DNA of 35,835 nt. It comes from Actinomycetota bacterium. Its GTDB lineage: Bacteria > Actinomycetota > Acidimicrobiia > Acidimicrobiales > Acidimicrobilacustridaceae. A program made the position numbers and the translations under genes. Under the pieces are notes generated by a model. It did not search any database. It worked only from the letters and a program-made list of their open reading frames with translations, and was not told the origin of the DNA. The stretch lies in contig JAPLAE010000018.1 in the NCBI GenBank assembly GCA_026393455.1, positions 1-35,835 on the forward strand, read 5' to 3'. Shown here piece by piece: positions 1 to 8,980 of the stretch; positions within the stretch are counted from its first letter, which is position 1, and every line of letters starts with the position of its first letter.

Positions 1-1356
1 CGGGTTACGCGAATTCGGACGACCACCGGGCGTCTTGGCCGGTTCGGGAACATCGAGCATTGCCTTCACTTCAGAGGCGCTTTTCTTCAGTCGCTGACCG
101 GGAGCAATTTCCTGCAGTAGCGGTGAATCAGGGCGCACTTTCGTCACGGTGGGTTTAATACCCGCCTTGCGCATGAGTTGATCGGTGTCCTTGCGTTGCG
201 ATTCCGTTGCGAGCGTGACAACAACTCCTTCGTTTCCGGCGCGTGCTGTGCGTCCAGAACGATGGAGATATGCCTTGTGCTCCATGGGCGGATCGGCGTG
301 GATCACGAGCGATATGTCATCGACGTGAATTCCGCGCGCTGCAATATCGGTAGCGACCATGGCCGCTGCCGTTCCGTCGGAGAATGCCGCAAGATTTCGC
401 GTGCGGACATTCTGCGAAAGATTTCCGTGCATCTCGACCGAAACAACTCCGTGTGCGTTCAACTGACGCGTGAGTTGCTTGGCGCGATGCTTCGTACGAG
501 TAAAAATAATTGTGCGACCAGGTGCAGCAGCAAGATCGATAATGACGGGAAGTCGATCATCGTTCGTTACGTGCAGCACATGGTGCGTCATGGTGTTGAC
601 CGGCGACTGTTCAGAATCGACGCTGTGCGTGACCGGATCAGACATGTAGCGCTTAACGATGACGTCGACGCCCTTATCGAGCGTTGCTGAGAACAACATA
701 TGCTGCGCGTCGTCGGGAGTGCGATCGAGCAAACGCTTCACGCCGGGAAGGAATCCGAGATCGGCCATGTGATCGGCTTCATCAAGGACACATACTTCAA
801 CGCGATCAAGTTTGCAGAAGTTCTGGCTGATGAGATCTTCCAGACGACCGGGACATGCAACAACAACATCGACACCCTTGCGAAGCGCATCGACCTGAGG
901 GTTCTGACCAACGCCACCGAAGATGGTTGTGGTGCGAAGTCCAAGGCGACGTGCAAGCGGCGCAATGGTTGCGTCGATCTGCAGTGCGAGTTCGCGAGTG
1001 GGGGCAAGGATGAGCGCACGCGGACGGAATGGTTGACGCTCAAGCTGCAGCATCGAAAGACGAGTGAGCACAGCAAGTCCGAATGCGAGGGTCTTGCCGG
1101 AACCGGTGCGACCACGGCCGAGTACGTCGCGACCCTTTAATGAGTCGGGAAGGGTCGATACCTGGATCGGAAACGGATCGGTAATGCCTTCAAGGGCGAG
1201 AGCTCCGCACAGGGTCTCGGGAACGCCGAGAGCAAAGAAGCCATTGTCGGGGGCTAACGCCGGAAGAGCCGCTTGCGGGGCGAGCGGCTTTTCGTTGCGA
1301 GTCCGGGGACGCGCGGACGAAGAGGAACGATTGGAACGGGGGCGTGGTGGCGCCAT
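1..1356 (-). CDS. DEAD-box ATP-dependent RNA helicase (3' end beyond window)
   Basis: ATP-dependent RNA helicase that remodels RNA duplexes or RNA-protein complexes in the cytoplasm; in this family roles are ribosome assembly, mRNA decay or cold adaptation. 452 codons are visible without a stop, so the C-terminus lies off the left edge. Motifs in order: Q-motif region with PFPIQ at 61-65, Walker A GRTGSGKT at 82-89, PTRELALQI at 119-127, DEAD at 192-195, SAT at 223-225, motif IV IIFTRT at 283-288, motif V VATDIAARG at 334-342, motif VI HRSGRTARAG at 365-374. The ATG at 1356 is preceded by AGGAGA with about 8 nt spacing. A basic Arg/Ser-rich N-terminal tail of about 30 residues precedes the core. 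The overall style is RhlE/CshA-like, but the missing tail prevents a specific symbol. Confidence 0.93.
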   Translation of the reverse strand, partial: MAPPRPRSNRSSSSARPRTRNEKPLAPQAALPALAPDNGFFALGVPETLCGALALEGITDPFPIQVSTLPDSLKGRDVLGRGRTGSGKTLAFGLAVLTRLSMLQLERQPFRPRALILAPTRELALQIDATIAPLARRLGLRTTTIFGGVGQNPQVDALRKGVDVVVACPGRLEDLISQNFCKLDRVEVCVLDEADHMADLGFLPGVKRLLDRTPDDAQHMLFSATLDKGVDVIVKRYMSDPVTHSVDSEQSPVNTMTHHVLHVTNDDRLPVIIDLAAAPGRTIIFTRTKHRAKQLTRQLNAHGVVSVEMHGNLSQNVRTRNLAAFSDGTAAAMVATDIAARGIHVDDISLVIHADPPMEHKAYLHRSGRTARAGNEGVVVTLATESQRKDTDQLMRKAGIKPTVTKVRPDSPLLQEIAPGQRLKKSASEVKAMLDVPEPAKTPGGRPNSRNP

Positions 1357-1491
1357 ATAAAAAGTCTCCTACTGAGGTCCGCTGAGAAAGCAAGGGCCAA
1401 GTGGTGAGCACGACCGAAACTGTGTGAGTTGCGGGGTGCTGGGGCCTGAAGCGGTTCAGCGGCGCCGCTCCGGAAATGGAACGACCTGATC

Positions 1492-1497
1492 ATTGTA
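1492..1497 (-). promoter_or_regulatory. Possible -10 element for the helicase gene
   Basis: TACAAT on the minus strand, about 135 nt upstream of the helicase start, implying a leader of roughly 130 nt. No convincing -35 hexamer was found at 17 bp. The leader contains a 12-bp palindrome AGCGGCGCCGCT at 1458-1469 of unknown meaning. Confidence 0.3.
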
Positions 1498-1560
1498 GTG
1501 CGAGATGACGCGAAATCCCTCATCGCCCCCACTGTCAGTAGCGCGTGCGAGGCTCAACCC

Positions 1561-1929
1561 ATGGCATTCGGACAGCAATCAGGCCCACCCGCATCGTCGA
1601 AACAAGTCGAGGAACTCCTTGCCCTGTTTGAAGGTGCGGGTTACTCGTCATTCCGTGAAGCGCGTCATATCTATGGGCTTACCCAGCGTCAGGCTGGTGG
1701 AAAGTTCAGCCGGGGCGAAGCCGACGAACTCATTGCTCGCCTTGCCGCCGGCGAGGGCGAACTCAATGTCGAACAAGCCGAGCGGGCCATTGCTTCGTCA
1801 TCCGATGCCACCGAGCGCGCCGCAAAGCGCGCCGCAAATCGTCAGGCCGAAGCGGTTGCTGCGCTTCCCGACGAACTTCTCGCCGACGAACTCGTGCGTC
1901 GCGGCTGGGTCTGCATTCCCGGCGACTAA
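1561..1929 (+). CDS. Small conserved actinobacterial protein, function unknown
   Basis: A 122-residue acidic, soluble protein with no signal peptide or membrane segment. The N-terminal half contains KQVEELLALFEGAGY, then GLTQRQAGGKFSRGEADELI, a pattern I recognise from short actinobacterial hypothetical proteins. It resembles a small helical domain that opens many such proteins. The C-terminal half is Ala/Glu/Arg-rich helix ending in DELVRRGWVCIPGD. I chose the ATG at 1561 because similarity to the family begins just after it; a GTG at 1498 would add 21 unlike residues. It is divergent from the helicase gene and converges on the SMP-30 gene with a 13-nt gap. No function can be assigned. Confidence 0.72.
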   Translation: MAFGQQSGPPASSKQVEELLALFEGAGYSSFREARHIYGLTQRQAGGKFSRGEADELIARLAAGEGELNVEQAERAIASSSDATERAAKRAANRQAEAVAALPDELLADELVRRGWVCIPGD

Positions 1930-1942
1930 CTCGCCGACAACT

Positions 1943-2824
1943 TCAGGGCTGGCCCGCGTGCGGAACTGCGACCTGCACCACTTCAATCGCGCCATTGCGT
2001 GCGAGCGGCGCGTGACGTGAGTCGGAAGTGGGCGCGGTCATGGCAAAAAGGTGTTTGCCTTCCGGGCCACCAAGCATGCACGCGTAGGTGTTCATTGTTG
2101 TTTCGACATCATCAAGAACAACGCCGCCCTCGCCGATACGCATGAGGCGCGGCGCAAGCGCGTTCGCGATCCAAACCGCGCCTTCGGCATCGAGACAAAT
2201 ACCGTCGGGCGCGGCCATCTCGGCGGAAAGATCAGCCCACACCCGTTGGTTCGAAAGTGAACCATCGGCATCAACGTCAAACGCGGTGAGGCGAAGCGCA
2301 AGCGTTTCGGCCACGATCATTGTCTTGCCGTCGGGCGTGATGACCATGCCATTAGGAAAAATCAAACCATCGGACGCGACATTGATGGTGCCGTCGGGAT
2401 CAACGCGACACATCACAGTTGTGAGCGAATCGGGGTCGGCGAACAGCCCTTCAATCCCCTGCTCATCGAGAAACACTTCGTAGTCGAAACCAAAATTGCC
2501 GATGTACGCGCGCCCTTGGTGATCGACTAGAAGATCGTTGGCGTGCCAGGTGAAGTGCGTGCCGAGATCGGCGTAAACCGTCAGCGACGAGCCATCCCAA
2601 CGCATGAGCTTGCGGTCGAGCATCGACGTGATGAGCAGATCGCCGTTGGGCAGCCAGCCGAGACCGGATGGCTGCGACTCAACCTCAACAATGCGTTCGT
2701 CGTTGCCGTCAAGGTCGATGGCATGCACGGCGTGGTCGTAAAAGTCGGAATACCAAAGGCGACCTTCGTGCCACCGAGGGCCTTCACCGAAGAACAGACC
2801 GTCTCGAAGGATGGTGGTGCTCAA
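1943..2824 (-). CDS. SMP-30/gluconolactonase/LRE family lactone hydrolase
   Basis: Predicted six-bladed beta-propeller metal-dependent lactonase, 293 residues, the usual family length. The expected divalent metal ligands can be placed at E14 (FGEGPRW), N158 (FPNGM) and D207 (APDGICLD), with N96 (WHAND) as the substrate-side Asn. No signal peptide, so cytoplasmic. The start codon overlaps the stop of the upstream alpha/beta-hydrolase lipoprotein gene as ATGA (2821-2824), indicating translational coupling; it is the last gene of a three-gene operon. The context suggests hydrolysis of a lactone or ester product in the same pathway as the two secreted hydrolases, but the substrate is unknown. Confidence 0.9.
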   Translation of the reverse strand: MSTTILRDGLFFGEGPRWHEGRLWYSDFYDHAVHAIDLDGNDERIVEVESQPSGLGWLPNGDLLITSMLDRKLMRWDGSSLTVYADLGTHFTWHANDLLVDHQGRAYIGNFGFDYEVFLDEQGIEGLFADPDSLTTVMCRVDPDGTINVASDGLIFPNGMVITPDGKTMIVAETLALRLTAFDVDADGSLSNQRVWADLSAEMAAPDGICLDAEGAVWIANALAPRLMRIGEGGVVLDDVETTMNTYACMLGGPEGKHLFAMTAPTSDSRHAPLARNGAIEVVQVAVPHAGQP

Positions 2825-4386
2825 GACGGCAATTTGGCGTTCTTGACGACGGTGCGCAGCTGAACAGCATCGGCTTCGAGGATGTTGCCCTTGGCAACCG
2901 CGTCATCAAGCGCTGCAATCCATGCTGCGTCGAATGCCGCACGACCGTTCGGAAGTGCCCATGATGCAAAGGCTGCTGGCGGGGCACCCACCGTTGTGCC
3001 GAACAACCCACAGAATGCGGAACCGGTTTGACCAAGTCCCGACAAGGTTGCAACGGGAACATCGACCTGTGGCGTTCGGATACCACCAGCGGCATTGCCC
3101 TTCGCGTCGAGTGCAAATGCGCCGCTGCTGACATCCAGCAACGGGCGCGACTCGGGAGCTTCGCCAGTACGAATCCAGTGATCGAGCGAGTTCAATGCCG
3201 ATCGCAAGACGTAGGTGTGCGGTCCGGCGTTGATGGGTGTCGAGCACGCCAATAATCCACCGTATAGAGAAGCCGGCGGGGTGAGCATCGCTTGGAACAA
3301 CGCTGCATCTCCGGCACCGTCACCGTTGTCGGTGTCACCAATTCCCAAGTTGTAGGCATCGGCATGCGCGGTGCCCGCAACTTCCCAGGATCGAATCATG
3401 TCGGTATCGGGTTGGCGAGCGCCGATGAAGTTGAGTCCCCTGCCCAACATGTCGGTTTCGGAAAGGAACTGCAGAACCGGAACCTTGAGATCAGTTCGGA
3501 TGCGCTGATCGGCAGGCATCTTCACATCAACATTCAGCGCAGCACCCGCGTTGCCCCGACTGTGGATGAGATAGCCATCCCAAATGTCAGTCTTGGGTCC
3601 GACTGCATTGACATAGGTCGTGAGTCGGAATGCAGATTGCGACTCGCCAATAGAAATGACTCGCTCGGGCTTCAGGCCGCCGAGCAGAACGTCGTTCGCG
3701 AACCAGGCAGCCGCACCGGTTTGCGTGTACATGTCATAGGAGTACTGATCGCCAGGATGCACAAGCGATCCGTAACGGCCGGGATCAGCAGCTTTCAACG
3801 TGTACCCAGCGACGAGACCCATTGATGGCCCGCCATCGATGCCAACCACCTGTGCCGACAGGCCAACCCACGCGTAGCCCTCGCGAATGAGTTCGACGTG
3901 TGTGTAGGTCCAGTCCGGCGCGGCGTCGAGACCACCGGAAACATTCAACCACTCAACAATCACGTTTCCGTTGAACTTGGCTGGGTCGGTCGGACGACGA
4001 ACGATGGCACGGGTCTTGTACGCGGCAGTGGAGGCTGGTTCAACGTTCCAATTTCCATCAACAGTTAACGCGTTAGCCGACTGGTATGCAGTCGCTGTTC
4101 CACTTATATAGAACTCCGACTGTTCGTAACCGGCCGCGGCAAGGTCGCCGCTGGCAGCAGCAATAAACGCTTGACCGCGACCACCCGTTGCAGGAACAAC
4201 CGTTGGCACAGTTACCGAATCACGCGATGGAGGCGACGGTGCAATCACTTTGGGACCTTTCGTCGATGACGAACTCTTCGAAGAACAGGCCACGAGCCCT
4301 ACCCCCAAGAACGTGACTGCCAGCAGAGCACCCAATCGTTGCCATGTTCGCATTTGCGTCACTTTCGTTGGGGCCGCCGAAACCAC
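2821..4386 (-). CDS. Secreted alpha/beta-hydrolase domain lipoprotein (copy 2)
   Basis: 521-residue predicted lipoprotein with an N-terminal hydrophobic stretch and lipobox LVAC (acylated Cys34 counting from the first start), followed by a Ser/Thr/Pro linker and a large alpha/beta-hydrolase domain of the Abhydrolase_10 type. Candidate catalytic residues are Ser249 in GESQS, Asp312 in SETDM and His341 in TAHAD. It is a clear paralogue of the gene immediately upstream (shared blocks such as VIVEWLNV, DWTY, GESQSA, RLTTYV, RQPDTD and TAHAD). The GTG start at 4386 lies 3 nt after the upstream stop; an ATG at 4353 gives a more typical signal peptide but has no clear Shine-Dalgarno. Its stop overlaps the SMP-30 start. 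Likely an esterase or lactonase at the cell surface; substrate unknown. Confidence 0.88.
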   Translation of the reverse strand: MVSAAPTKVTQMRTWQRLGALLAVTFLGVGLVACSSKSSSSTKGPKVIAPSPPSRDSVTVPTVVPATGGRGQAFIAAASGDLAAAGYEQSEFYISGTATAYQSANALTVDGNWNVEPASTAAYKTRAIVRRPTDPAKFNGNVIVEWLNVSGGLDAAPDWTYTHVELIREGYAWVGLSAQVVGIDGGPSMGLVAGYTLKAADPGRYGSLVHPGDQYSYDMYTQTGAAAWFANDVLLGGLKPERVISIGESQSAFRLTTYVNAVGPKTDIWDGYLIHSRGNAGAALNVDVKMPADQRIRTDLKVPVLQFLSETDMLGRGLNFIGARQPDTDMIRSWEVAGTAHADAYNLGIGDTDNGDGAGDAALFQAMLTPPASLYGGLLACSTPINAGPHTYVLRSALNSLDHWIRTGEAPESRPLLDVSSGAFALDAKGNAAGGIRTPQVDVPVATLSGLGQTGSAFCGLFGTTVGAPPAAFASWALPNGRAAFDAAWIAALDDAVAKGNILEADAVQLRTVVKNAKLPS

Positions 4387-4389
4387 TGA

Positions 4390-5949
4390 TTACTGCAGAA
4401 CCTTCGAAGCCTTGGCTGCAGCGATCAGATGGTCGACATCGTCATTGAGAATGGCCCCAGCGGTAGCGGCCTTCTTGGTTGCTTCGCTGAACTTGGTGAC
4501 GAAAGCATCGTGAGTCCCATACTTCGTGGTGAGTGCGGCCGAGGTCAATGGAGCCGTGCCACCAAACAACGAACAGAAGGCGTTGCCTTTCTGACCTAAG
4601 CCGGTCAACACAGCAATCGGAACATCGACGTGAGGTGTTCGGATGCCACCCTTGGCAATTCCCAGTTCATCGACGTTGTAACCGGTGCCGGCAGCATCAA
4701 TCTGAAGTTGCGGCTGCGAAACCGGAACCTGGTTCTTCGTGATCCAAAGATTGAGGTCGCGCAGCGCAGCACGAAGGATGTACGTATGGGGTCCTGTGTT
4801 GATTCCATCAGCACAGGTGATGAGGTTGTCGTACACGCTCTTCGGCGGAGCAAGCATCGAATTGAAATACGTGATGTCGTTCTTGCCATCGCCGGTATCG
4901 AAACCGCCACCACCAAGGTCGTAGTAGTCAGCGTGTGCGGTTCCGGTGGCTTCCCAGCCGCGGAACGTGTCGGTATCGGGCTGACGCGCTTTGTTGTAAC
5001 CCTTCGCACCAGCAACGTCGGTCTCGGAGCTAAAGGTCAACACTGGTTTACCGAGATCGGTTCGAATGGTCGTTCCAAGCGGCGGAGTCATTGCCGGCAA
5101 TGGATCGACAGAGAGTTGCGCAGCATTTCCACTTCGACTGTGAATGAAATAGCCGTCAAAGACTTTGGCTGCCGGTGCGACTGCATCGACGTACGTGGTG
5201 AGTCGACTCGCCGATTGTGACTCACCCATCCCGATGACGTTCTTGACCTTCAAGTCGCCGAGCAATGTTGAAGCATTACGACGCACGGCGGCGCCAGCTT
5301 GGCTGAAGATGTCATAGGAGTAGTTGTCGCCAGGGTGTGAGAGTGAGGAGTAGCGCGCAGGGTCGAACGACTTCAGAACGCGATCGACACCCAACGACAT
5401 GCCGCCGCCTTCAATGCCAACTTTCTGAGCCGAAACTCCAACCCAGGCGAATCCCGATCGAATGATTTCCGGCGCCATGTACGTCCAGTCCGGCGCGGTA
5501 TCGAGACCAGCGGTGACATTCAGCCATTCAACAATAACTGTGCCGTTGAATTTCTTCGGATCGCTCGGACGGCGAACCACAACTCGCGAGGCATACGGTG
5601 CGGTTCCCGCAGCGCGTGTGGTCCACATTCCGTCAGCGGTCAGTGCCGTATCACTCGTGTACGCAGTCGCATTACCTGACAAGAAGTACTCGTCTTCTTG
5701 ATAGCCCACCGTCTTGAGATCAAAGACTGTTGGTTGTTGACCATCTTGTGGTGGCGTTGGCGCAAGAACAACGAATCCCTTGCCCCCAGTTATTGGTCCC
5801 TTAATCGTCACTTCAGCAACGGGACTTGAAAACACTGTGGTGGCCGTCGACGACGAACCCTTTGACGATGAGCACGCTGCAGCGGTGGCGCCAAGCACCA
5901 CGACTGCAACAACTCCTACCAGGAAACGCAAAGAAGACTTGTAATGCAT
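4390..5949 (-). CDS. Secreted alpha/beta-hydrolase domain lipoprotein (copy 1)
   Basis: First gene of the three-gene minus-strand operon. From the ATG at 5949 the product is 519 residues with a signal peptide ending in the lipobox AAAC (Cys26), a Ser/Thr-rich linker and an Abhydrolase_10-like domain with nucleophile motif GESQSA, acid motif SETDV and histidine motif TAHAD. The 5949 start is preferred because GGGGGGAAC sits directly upstream; an in-frame ATG at 5985 would add 12 residues without improving the signal. It is homologous along its whole length to the next gene, so the two arose by tandem duplication. Predicted location is the outer face of the membrane. Substrate unknown. Confidence 0.9.
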   Translation of the reverse strand: MHYKSSLRFLVGVVAVVVLGATAAACSSSKGSSSTATTVFSSPVAEVTIKGPITGGKGFVVLAPTPPQDGQQPTVFDLKTVGYQEDEYFLSGNATAYTSDTALTADGMWTTRAAGTAPYASRVVVRRPSDPKKFNGTVIVEWLNVTAGLDTAPDWTYMAPEIIRSGFAWVGVSAQKVGIEGGGMSLGVDRVLKSFDPARYSSLSHPGDNYSYDIFSQAGAAVRRNASTLLGDLKVKNVIGMGESQSASRLTTYVDAVAPAAKVFDGYFIHSRSGNAAQLSVDPLPAMTPPLGTTIRTDLGKPVLTFSSETDVAGAKGYNKARQPDTDTFRGWEATGTAHADYYDLGGGGFDTGDGKNDITYFNSMLAPPKSVYDNLITCADGINTGPHTYILRAALRDLNLWITKNQVPVSQPQLQIDAAGTGYNVDELGIAKGGIRTPHVDVPIAVLTGLGQKGNAFCSLFGGTAPLTSAALTTKYGTHDAFVTKFSEATKKAATAGAILNDDVDHLIAAAKASKVLQ

Positions 5950-6022
5950 TGTTCCCCCCGGATCACTTTTGATCAACAAGAACATCTTTCCACAGCCTCG
6001 GCGTTCAATGTCGGCTCAAGCC

Positions 6023-6034
6023 TACGATCACACA
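6023..6034 (+). promoter_or_regulatory. -10 element TACGAT of a leaderless promoter
   Basis: TACGAT at 6023-6028 ends exactly 6 nt before the ATG at 6035, which has no Shine-Dalgarno. This spacing fits a transcript starting on the A of ATG. Confidence 0.45.
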
Positions 6035-6997
6035 ATGAGTCAAATCTTCGTGCGGCGGGTAGTCACCGGAATCGATGCCGCTGGTCGTCATGTGATTACT
6101 GAAGACGGTGCGGCCCCCAACACCATCGAGACCGAGACCGTTGCGGTTAGTGAAGTGTTGTGGATTGACGGGCCGCTACTTTCGATTGCTGAATCTCCCG
6201 ATAAGGCCAATTCCGGGTTCGCACTTGAGCCACCACCAGGCGGCGCCAGCGCTCGTGTCATTCGCATGCCTGGGATTCCTGCGGGCGCCGATCCCGACAC
6301 CACGTGGCTACGCGTCGCTGGCGATGACGCCGATACTCCCGGCATGCACGCCACCAACACGCTCGATCTCATGGTCGTACTCGAGGGTTCGGTAGTGATG
6401 GGGCTTGAAGACGGCGAACGCACAATTGGCCCAGGCGAGTTTGTGATTCAGCGCGGGACCTTGCACCGGTGGCGACCGGCCGATGAACACGGGTGGACCT
6501 ATTTCGTCGCGATGCTTCGCCCGGATGTCAACGCGAGCGCCGACATTGTCGGTGTGAAGCCCGCGACCGCCGGAGAGAAACCACTTCGTCGCGTCGTGAC
6601 TGGTTCGCCAGTAGTCGATGGTGGCGCGGCCGACGCGGTGTCATCACCGACGACAACGATGACCGACCTTTGGCATACCGGCGGCCCGCTGCAATCAGTC
6701 GCACAAGGCGGCGACCCTCATGGACCGTGGTCGCTTGTTCCTCCGGCTGGCGGCTTGTGGTTCCGCCTCGTTGAGCTCACTCCCGCGCCGCCTATCGAAC
6801 AGGGTTGGCATGTCACTCCGACGGTGGATGTCGATGTCGTGTTGCGCGGACGCGTGTTACTCGAACTACCCGATGGGGTGCAGACCGAACTTGGTCCCGG
6901 GGACGTTGTGATCCAACGAGGAACCAATCATCGTTGGACTGCAATCGGTCACGAACAATTCGCGATGGCATCAGTGATGATCGACGCCACTCATTAG
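6035..6997 (+). CDS. Bicupin (tandem cupin-domain) protein
   Basis: 320-residue soluble protein made of two homologous cupin halves. Each half opens with RRVVTG (residues about 7-12 and 186-191) and ends with a barrel strand pair: PGEFVIQRGTLHRW in the first and PGDVVIQRGTNHRW in the second. The equivalents of cupin motif 1 read MHATNTLDLMVVLEG and WHVTPTVDVDVVLRG, so each half keeps one early His and the late His of motif 2, a reduced metal site. I chose the ATG at 6035 because the first RRVVTG repeat follows at once and a TACGAT hexamer lies 6 nt upstream; ATGs at 5969 and 6008 are in frame. It is divergent from the hydrolase operon. Function (dioxygenase, isomerase or ligand binder) is not determinable. 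Confidence 0.82.
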   Translation: MSQIFVRRVVTGIDAAGRHVITEDGAAPNTIETETVAVSEVLWIDGPLLSIAESPDKANSGFALEPPPGGASARVIRMPGIPAGADPDTTWLRVAGDDADTPGMHATNTLDLMVVLEGSVVMGLEDGERTIGPGEFVIQRGTLHRWRPADEHGWTYFVAMLRPDVNASADIVGVKPATAGEKPLRRVVTGSPVVDGGAADAVSSPTTTMTDLWHTGGPLQSVAQGGDPHGPWSLVPPAGGLWFRLVELTPAPPIEQGWHVTPTVDVDVVLRGRVLLELPDGVQTELGPGDVVIQRGTNHRWTAIGHEQFAMASVMIDATH

Positions 6998-7034
6998 TTA
7001 TTTTCGAGATCGCTGAGGAATAACGCCCAGCCGA

Positions 7035-8909
7035 TCAGGGCAGAACGATTGCGAAGGCCGGATCAGGCGGGTCGAGCATGCCGCGCAACGTGTCGAGTGC
7101 GGTCAGATCGCCACTCGCTGTTGCGATGCCTTGTTCAACGAGTGCTTCCAACGTCACCAAACCAACGACGAGCAGCAAAAGATGTGAACGCGGAACGCCC
7201 ACCGACAAGACGGCGCCGTCAACATGACGGCCAGCGACATTCGAAAGAACCCCATTTTCAAGTCGCAGAAGGTGTCGTTCGCCAGTGTCGGAAAGAGTCC
7301 AATTGATCGCGAACTGATGCTCGGACGCTTTTATGCCATCGAGGCGGGTCGCTACCGCATCAAATACCTGCGTCACCGAAATATGAGCCATGAGAGCGAG
7401 AGCGTTACGCCCCGCTGGCGGAGCAACGTCAATGCCGCGCAACTCTTGGGCACCAGTGAGGAAGAAATTTCGCCAAGTCGCGTTCTCTTGTGCGTACCCC
7501 ATCTGCATATAGGTACGAGCGAGTAACTCGCGCGCTTCCATATTTGAAGGGTCGGCGAACACAACGTGATTGACAACCTCGGCAACCCACCGGTAGTCGC
7601 CTTCTTCATAGGACTGTTCCGCTTTCGCGAGCGCGGCATCGGCACCACCCATGAACTCGACGTACTTCACGGCAGCAGCTTCGGGCGGGTGGGCCCATAG
7701 GTGTGCAGGGTTCCCGTCGAACCAACCCATGTACCGTTGATAGACGGCTTTCACGTTGTGGCTGACCGAGCCGTAGTAGCCGCGACAATGCCAAGACGAC
7801 GCGAGCGTCGGCGGCAACTCAATCATTTCCGCGATCTCGGCGCCGGTGAATCCCTGATTTAAATATCGCAGTGTTTGATCGTTCAAATACGCGTAGAGGT
7901 CGCGCTGCTTGGAGAGGTAATCGACGATGTTGTCAGTTCCCCATGTTGGCCAATGATGCGATGCGAATGAAACATCGCTATCTGCAGCGAACAACGAAAT
8001 GCTTTCATCAATGAAACCCGCCCATGCATGGGCATCGCGTACAAGTGCTCCACGAAGCGTCACGACGTTATGCAAATTGTGCGTTGCGTTTTCGGCCATA
8101 CAGAGCGCCCGAAAGTCGGGGAAGTGGAAGTTCATTTCCGCGGGCGCCTCGGTGCCGGGTGTCATCTGAAAAACAATGCGAACTCCATCAAGCACAAGTT
8201 CTTGGGCAGTGTGGGTGATGTCAACCGTTGGGGGAAGCAACGAAAGCGTTCCCGAGGACGGTGATGGACCAAGACCACACGTCATCTGACCTTCTGGACC
8301 GCGAGGTAGAAGAGTTCCGTACATATAGGTGGAGCGGCGGCTCATGGCCGCTCCAGCCTGCAAGTTTTCGCTTACGGCATGTTCGAGGAAATGTTCGGGC
8401 GCGACAATGGGAATATCACCAGGGTCACCGTTGGGAACCACTCCCCCAGCACCACCGAAGTGGTCAACGTGACTATGCGTATAAATGAGCGCGGTTACAG
8501 GTCGATCGCCCCGCACGGACCGATACAACGCAAGTGCGGCAGCAGCGGTTTCACAGGAAACGAGCGGATCAATAACGATCACACCCTTCTCGCCTTCCAC
8601 CATCGTCATGCTGGAAATATCAAGACCGCGCACTTGATAAATACCAGGGACAACTTCGAACAACCCGTCGATGAGATTGAGTTGGGCTTGGCGCCACAAA
8701 CTTGGGTTCACTGTTGCAGGAGCGTCGCCAGATGTGTCGCCGTATGGGCCAAGGTCCCATACGACGCGTCCGTCGGTTGCCTCAATCAGCGTGTCGTCAA
8801 GCGCAGCGAGTAATCCCCGCTGCGCATCAACGAAGTCCTGTTCATTATCGAACGGCAGATCCATCGTGACTGCGTGCTGATGTGCCGCAGTATGTTCAGT
8901 GACCGACAT
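7035..8909 (-). CDS. Type III alkyl/aryl-sulfatase (metallo-beta-lactamase fold)
   Basis: 624-residue enzyme of the SdsA1/Bds1 type that cleaves sulfate esters such as alkyl sulfates. The N-terminal metallo-beta-lactamase domain carries the binuclear zinc motif THSHVDHFGG (His145, His147, Asp149, His150), followed by family blocks AENATHNLHN and SHHWPTWG. A helical dimerisation region follows, then a C-terminal SCP2-like domain from about residue 500. Length is normal for the family. No evident signal peptide, so cytoplasmic unless exported in an unusual way. The ATG at 8909 follows GAGGTCGCACC. The gene is monocistronic on this reading, about 70 nt downstream of the histidine kinase stop on the same strand, so read-through from the two-component operon is possible. 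Confidence 0.93.
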   Translation of the reverse strand: MSVTEHTAAHQHAVTMDLPFDNEQDFVDAQRGLLAALDDTLIEATDGRVVWDLGPYGDTSGDAPATVNPSLWRQAQLNLIDGLFEVVPGIYQVRGLDISSMTMVEGEKGVIVIDPLVSCETAAAALALYRSVRGDRPVTALIYTHSHVDHFGGAGGVVPNGDPGDIPIVAPEHFLEHAVSENLQAGAAMSRRSTYMYGTLLPRGPEGQMTCGLGPSPSSGTLSLLPPTVDITHTAQELVLDGVRIVFQMTPGTEAPAEMNFHFPDFRALCMAENATHNLHNVVTLRGALVRDAHAWAGFIDESISLFAADSDVSFASHHWPTWGTDNIVDYLSKQRDLYAYLNDQTLRYLNQGFTGAEIAEMIELPPTLASSWHCRGYYGSVSHNVKAVYQRYMGWFDGNPAHLWAHPPEAAAVKYVEFMGGADAALAKAEQSYEEGDYRWVAEVVNHVVFADPSNMEARELLARTYMQMGYAQENATWRNFFLTGAQELRGIDVAPPAGRNALALMAHISVTQVFDAVATRLDGIKASEHQFAINWTLSDTGERHLLRLENGVLSNVAGRHVDGAVLSVGVPRSHLLLLVVGLVTLEALVEQGIATASGDLTALDTLRGMLDPPDPAFAIVLP

Positions 8910-8980
8910 GGTGCGACCTCAATCATCAGGAAGACAGCGAAAGCAGATGATTGGACCGTAGCCCGAGACGACTCGATCCC

